Positions 62,061 through 64,000 of a DNA stretch of 64,000 bases are shown one piece after another; position 1 is the stretch's first letter; each line of letters begins with the position of its first letter. A program made the translations under genes and the position numbers. This stretch comes from Candidatus Coatesiibacteriota bacterium (GTDB lineage Bacteria > JAFGND01), in assembly GCA_016927185.1 (NCBI GenBank), contig JAFGND010000025.1:1-64000 (forward strand), given 5' to 3'. The notes below the pieces were generated by a model. That model saw only the letters and a program-made list of their open reading frames with translations, had not been told where the DNA came from and searched no databases.

Positions 62061-64000
62061 TTAACCTTTTCTAAGTTGCAATGGATCTTCCTCAGATTCC
62101 AAAGTGTCTAATTCTTCTTCCACTGCTTTTACGTCAAGTGGATTTGTATCAAGATCCCTATATATTCTAATACCAGTTCCTGCTGGAATTATATTACCCA
62201 TAATTATGTTTTCTTTCAATCCTTGCAGTAAATCTATTCTTCCCTGTATGGCTGCATCAGTAAGAACTTTCGTTGTTTCCTGGAAACTTGCTGCACCCAT
62301 GAAAGATTCAGTATTGAGAGCTGCTTTTGTTATTCCAAGAAGTATAGGTTCAAATTTTGCAGGTTTTCCTTCTTCCTCTTCAATCTTCTTGTTTATTTCC
62401 TCGAATTCAATCCTGTCAATAAGATTACCCTCAAGAAACTCCGTATCTCCTGAATCTATTATCTTAACCTTTCTGAGCATTTGTCTTACAATAACTGCAA
62501 TATGCTTGTCATTAATATTTACTCCCTGCAATCTATATACTTCTTGAACTGCATTTACCAGGAATTTCTGCACTTCATGTGGTCCCTTGATTCTGAGTAT
62601 GTCTCTTGGATCAATCGGGCCTTCACAAAGTTTTTCACCGGCAACAACTTTGTCTCCATCATGTACTCTTACGAACTTGCCTTGTGGTATAGAATACTCT
62701 CTTGTAGTGCCGTCTTCACCAATAACCTTGATTTTCCTGTATCCGCGGACAAGACGACCAATCTCCACTTTTCCATTAATTTCGGAAACTACTGCGGGGA
62801 ATTTCGGTCTTCTTGCTTCGAACAGTTCTACAACTCTTGGAAGACCACTTGTTATATCCCATACTTTAGAGATTTCCTTAGGAATTCTTACCAAGGTATC
62901 TCCAGGTTCAACCATCTGACCTTCCTTTACAAGCACAAATGCATCATTAGGAATTGTATATTTCCTGTATGTTTCTTTTTCTCCATGAACAAGAAGTCCT
63001 AATTGAGGTTGCAGACTCTTATCTTTTGATTCAATAATTATTATCTGGCGTTTTCCCTCGAAAACATCCTCTTTGTATGTAAGGTTTTCAAACATATCAA
63101 AATATTCGATTTTTCCTTCCTTGTCAGCAAGGATGTAATCAGCATATGGATCCCAGCGGAAGAGAATTCTTCCCTTCTCAACTAATTCCTTGTCTTTAAC
63201 CTCTATTATAGCACCATAAGGAACTTTGTATTCTACCCTTATTTCCTTCTGTTTGTGTTGATCCCTTATTCTTATAAGGCTGTTTCGTCCAATGACAATC
63301 CGTTCTTTCAAGCCAGTCTGATCATTCTTGTGCATTACGCTTTCAACTTGATCAAATTCTACAATTCCATCATTTTTTACTTCAATTTGTGATTCTGTTG
63401 ATGCTGAACCAGCTGTACCACCTATATGGAAAGTCCTCAATGTAAGCTGTGTTCCCGGTTCACCAATGGATTGGGCTGCAACAACTCCTACTGCCTCTCC
63501 TATATCAACTATTCTTCCGATTGCCAGATCCTTGCCATAACAGATCTTGCATAATCCCTTCTTGCTGTCACATGTCAGTACTGATCTTATCTTGACTATC
63601 TGAATATTAGCATCTTCAATACTCTGGGCAATTTCCTCAGTGATTTCCTGTCCTGCTTCGACAAGCAATTCATCAGTTATCGAATGGTAAATATCTTCCA
63701 GTGAATAGCGTCCCGCAATACGTTCAGCAAGGCTTTCTATAACATCCTCGCCTTCCTTTATCGCTTCTATCTCAATCCCCTTGATTGTACCACAATCCTC
63801 TTCTGTTATTATAACATCTTGTGCTACATCTACAAGACGCCTTGTCAGATATCCAGCATCTGCAGTTTTCAGTGCAGTATCAGCCAGTCCTTTTCTTGCA
63901 CCATGACTTCCTATGAAGTATTCAAGAACAGATAAACCTTCCTTGAGGTTGGATTTAATAGGAGTTTCAATGATTTCCCCAACTCCACCAGTCATCTTTT
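62061..64000 (-). CDS. rpoC: DNA-directed RNA polymerase beta' subunit, C-terminal part
   Basis: The gene runs off the right edge; 646 C-terminal residues are in view. The bridge-helix/trigger-loop region is recognisable near the edge ([48 protein letters not shown]), then the second zinc site ([13 protein letters not shown]), [24 protein letters not shown]-type sequence ([18 protein letters not shown]) and the C-terminal RpoZ-contacting end. The stop is followed by the rpsL gene in the usual rpoBC-rpsL order. Confidence 0.98.
   Translation of the reverse strand, partial: KMTGGVGEIIETPIKSNLKEGLSVLEYFIGSHGARKGLADTALKTADAGYLTRRLVDVAQDVIITEEDCGTIKGIEIEAIKEGEDVIESLAERIAGRYSLEDIYHSITDELLVEAGQEITEEIAQSIEDANIQIVKIRSVLTCDSKKGLCKICYGKDLAIGRIVDIGEAVGVVAAQSIGEPGTQLTLRTFHIGGTAGSASTESQIEVKNDGIVEFDQVESVMHKNDQTGLKERIVIGRNSLIRIRDQHKQKEIRVEYKVPYGAIIEVKDKELVEKGRILFRWDPYADYILADKEGKIEYFDMFENLTYKEDVFEGKRQIIIIESKDKSLQPQLGLLVHGEKETYRKYTIPNDAFVLVKEGQMVEPGDTLVRIPKEISKVWDITSGLPRVVELFEARRPKFPAVVSEINGKVEIGRLVRGYRKIKVIGEDGTTREYSIPQGKFVRVHDGDKVVAGEKLCEGPIDPRDILRIKGPHEVQKFLVNAVQEVYRLQGVNINDKHIAVIVRQMLRKVKIIDSGDTEFLEGNLIDRIEFEEINKKIEEEEGKPAKFEPILLGITKAALNTESFMGAASFQETTKVLTDAAIQGRIDLLQGLKENIIMGNIIPAGTGIRIYRDLDTNPLDVKAVEEELDTLESEEDPLQLRKG

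Noticed and set aside
62104-63002. Open frames on the plus strand opposite rpoC
   Set aside because: rpoC is clearly coding on the minus strand; these frames have no ribosome binding site and no family resemblance.

Overview
The window is AT-rich, gene-dense chromosomal DNA (about 45 protein genes on both strands, most gaps under 150 bases) from a diderm bacterium. Three things point to the Fibrobacteres-Chlorobi-Bacteroidetes (FCB) side of the tree, probably an uncultured candidate phylum: Por/type IX secretion C-terminal sorting domains on three secreted proteins (a WD40 propeller and two M14 carboxypeptidases), a TamL-like lipidated BamA/TamA homologue, and many lipoproteins. Heptose kinase, M23 peptidase, NamZ-type muramidase and GT-C membrane enzymes fit a Gram-negative envelope with glycosylated surface material. 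I cannot place it below that level. No phage, insertion sequence, CRISPR array, tRNA or rRNA gene was recognised.

Layout. 1-2.7 kb: a possible partial gene at the edge, a GT-C-like membrane protein and a lipoprotein. 2.8-8.3 kb (+): a compact five-gene operon of two paralogous lipoproteins, an Hsp70, a zinc-ribbon/TPR membrane protein and a nitroreductase-like lipoprotein. 8.3-19.3 kb (-): ankyrin lipoprotein, dgt, a CXXC-less thioredoxin-fold protein, an ion transporter, tamL-like, a giant TPR protein and metG. 19.4-23.2 kb: lipoprotein, EcsC protein, asparaginase and PPi-type phosphofructokinase. 23.3-34.1 kb (-): two paralogous secreted proteins, a secreted WD40 protein, a large outer-membrane protein coupled to asd, and two tandem M14 carboxypeptidases. 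34.3-41.6 kb (-): GT-C enzyme, M23 peptidase and a protein with three AAA+ modules. 41.7-48.1 kb (+): namZ, pepP, heptose kinase, DUF2723 membrane protein and a LytR_C protein. 48.1-55.5 kb (-): yajC, def, a 55-residue DUF5989 protein, a chemoreceptor, a zinc-ribbon/GYF protein and a TPR-PEGA-TonB_C protein. 55.6-61.1 kb: a MetH-activation-domain protein, two radical SAM proteins, a von Willebrand A protein and a membrane protein. 61.2-64 kb (-): rpsG, rpsL and the 3' part of rpoC.

Most striking: (1) the TamL-like gene has its lipoprotein signal peptide out of frame at a ten-base homopolymer, so it is either phase-variable or a sequence error; (2) the triple AAA+ protein lies in an operon with a murein peptidase and a GT-C enzyme, and its third module is degenerate; (3) the Hsp70/TPR/lipoprotein operon has no recognised function; (4) the chemoreceptor/GYF/TPR-PEGA-TonB_C run looks like an uncharacterised envelope-spanning assembly.
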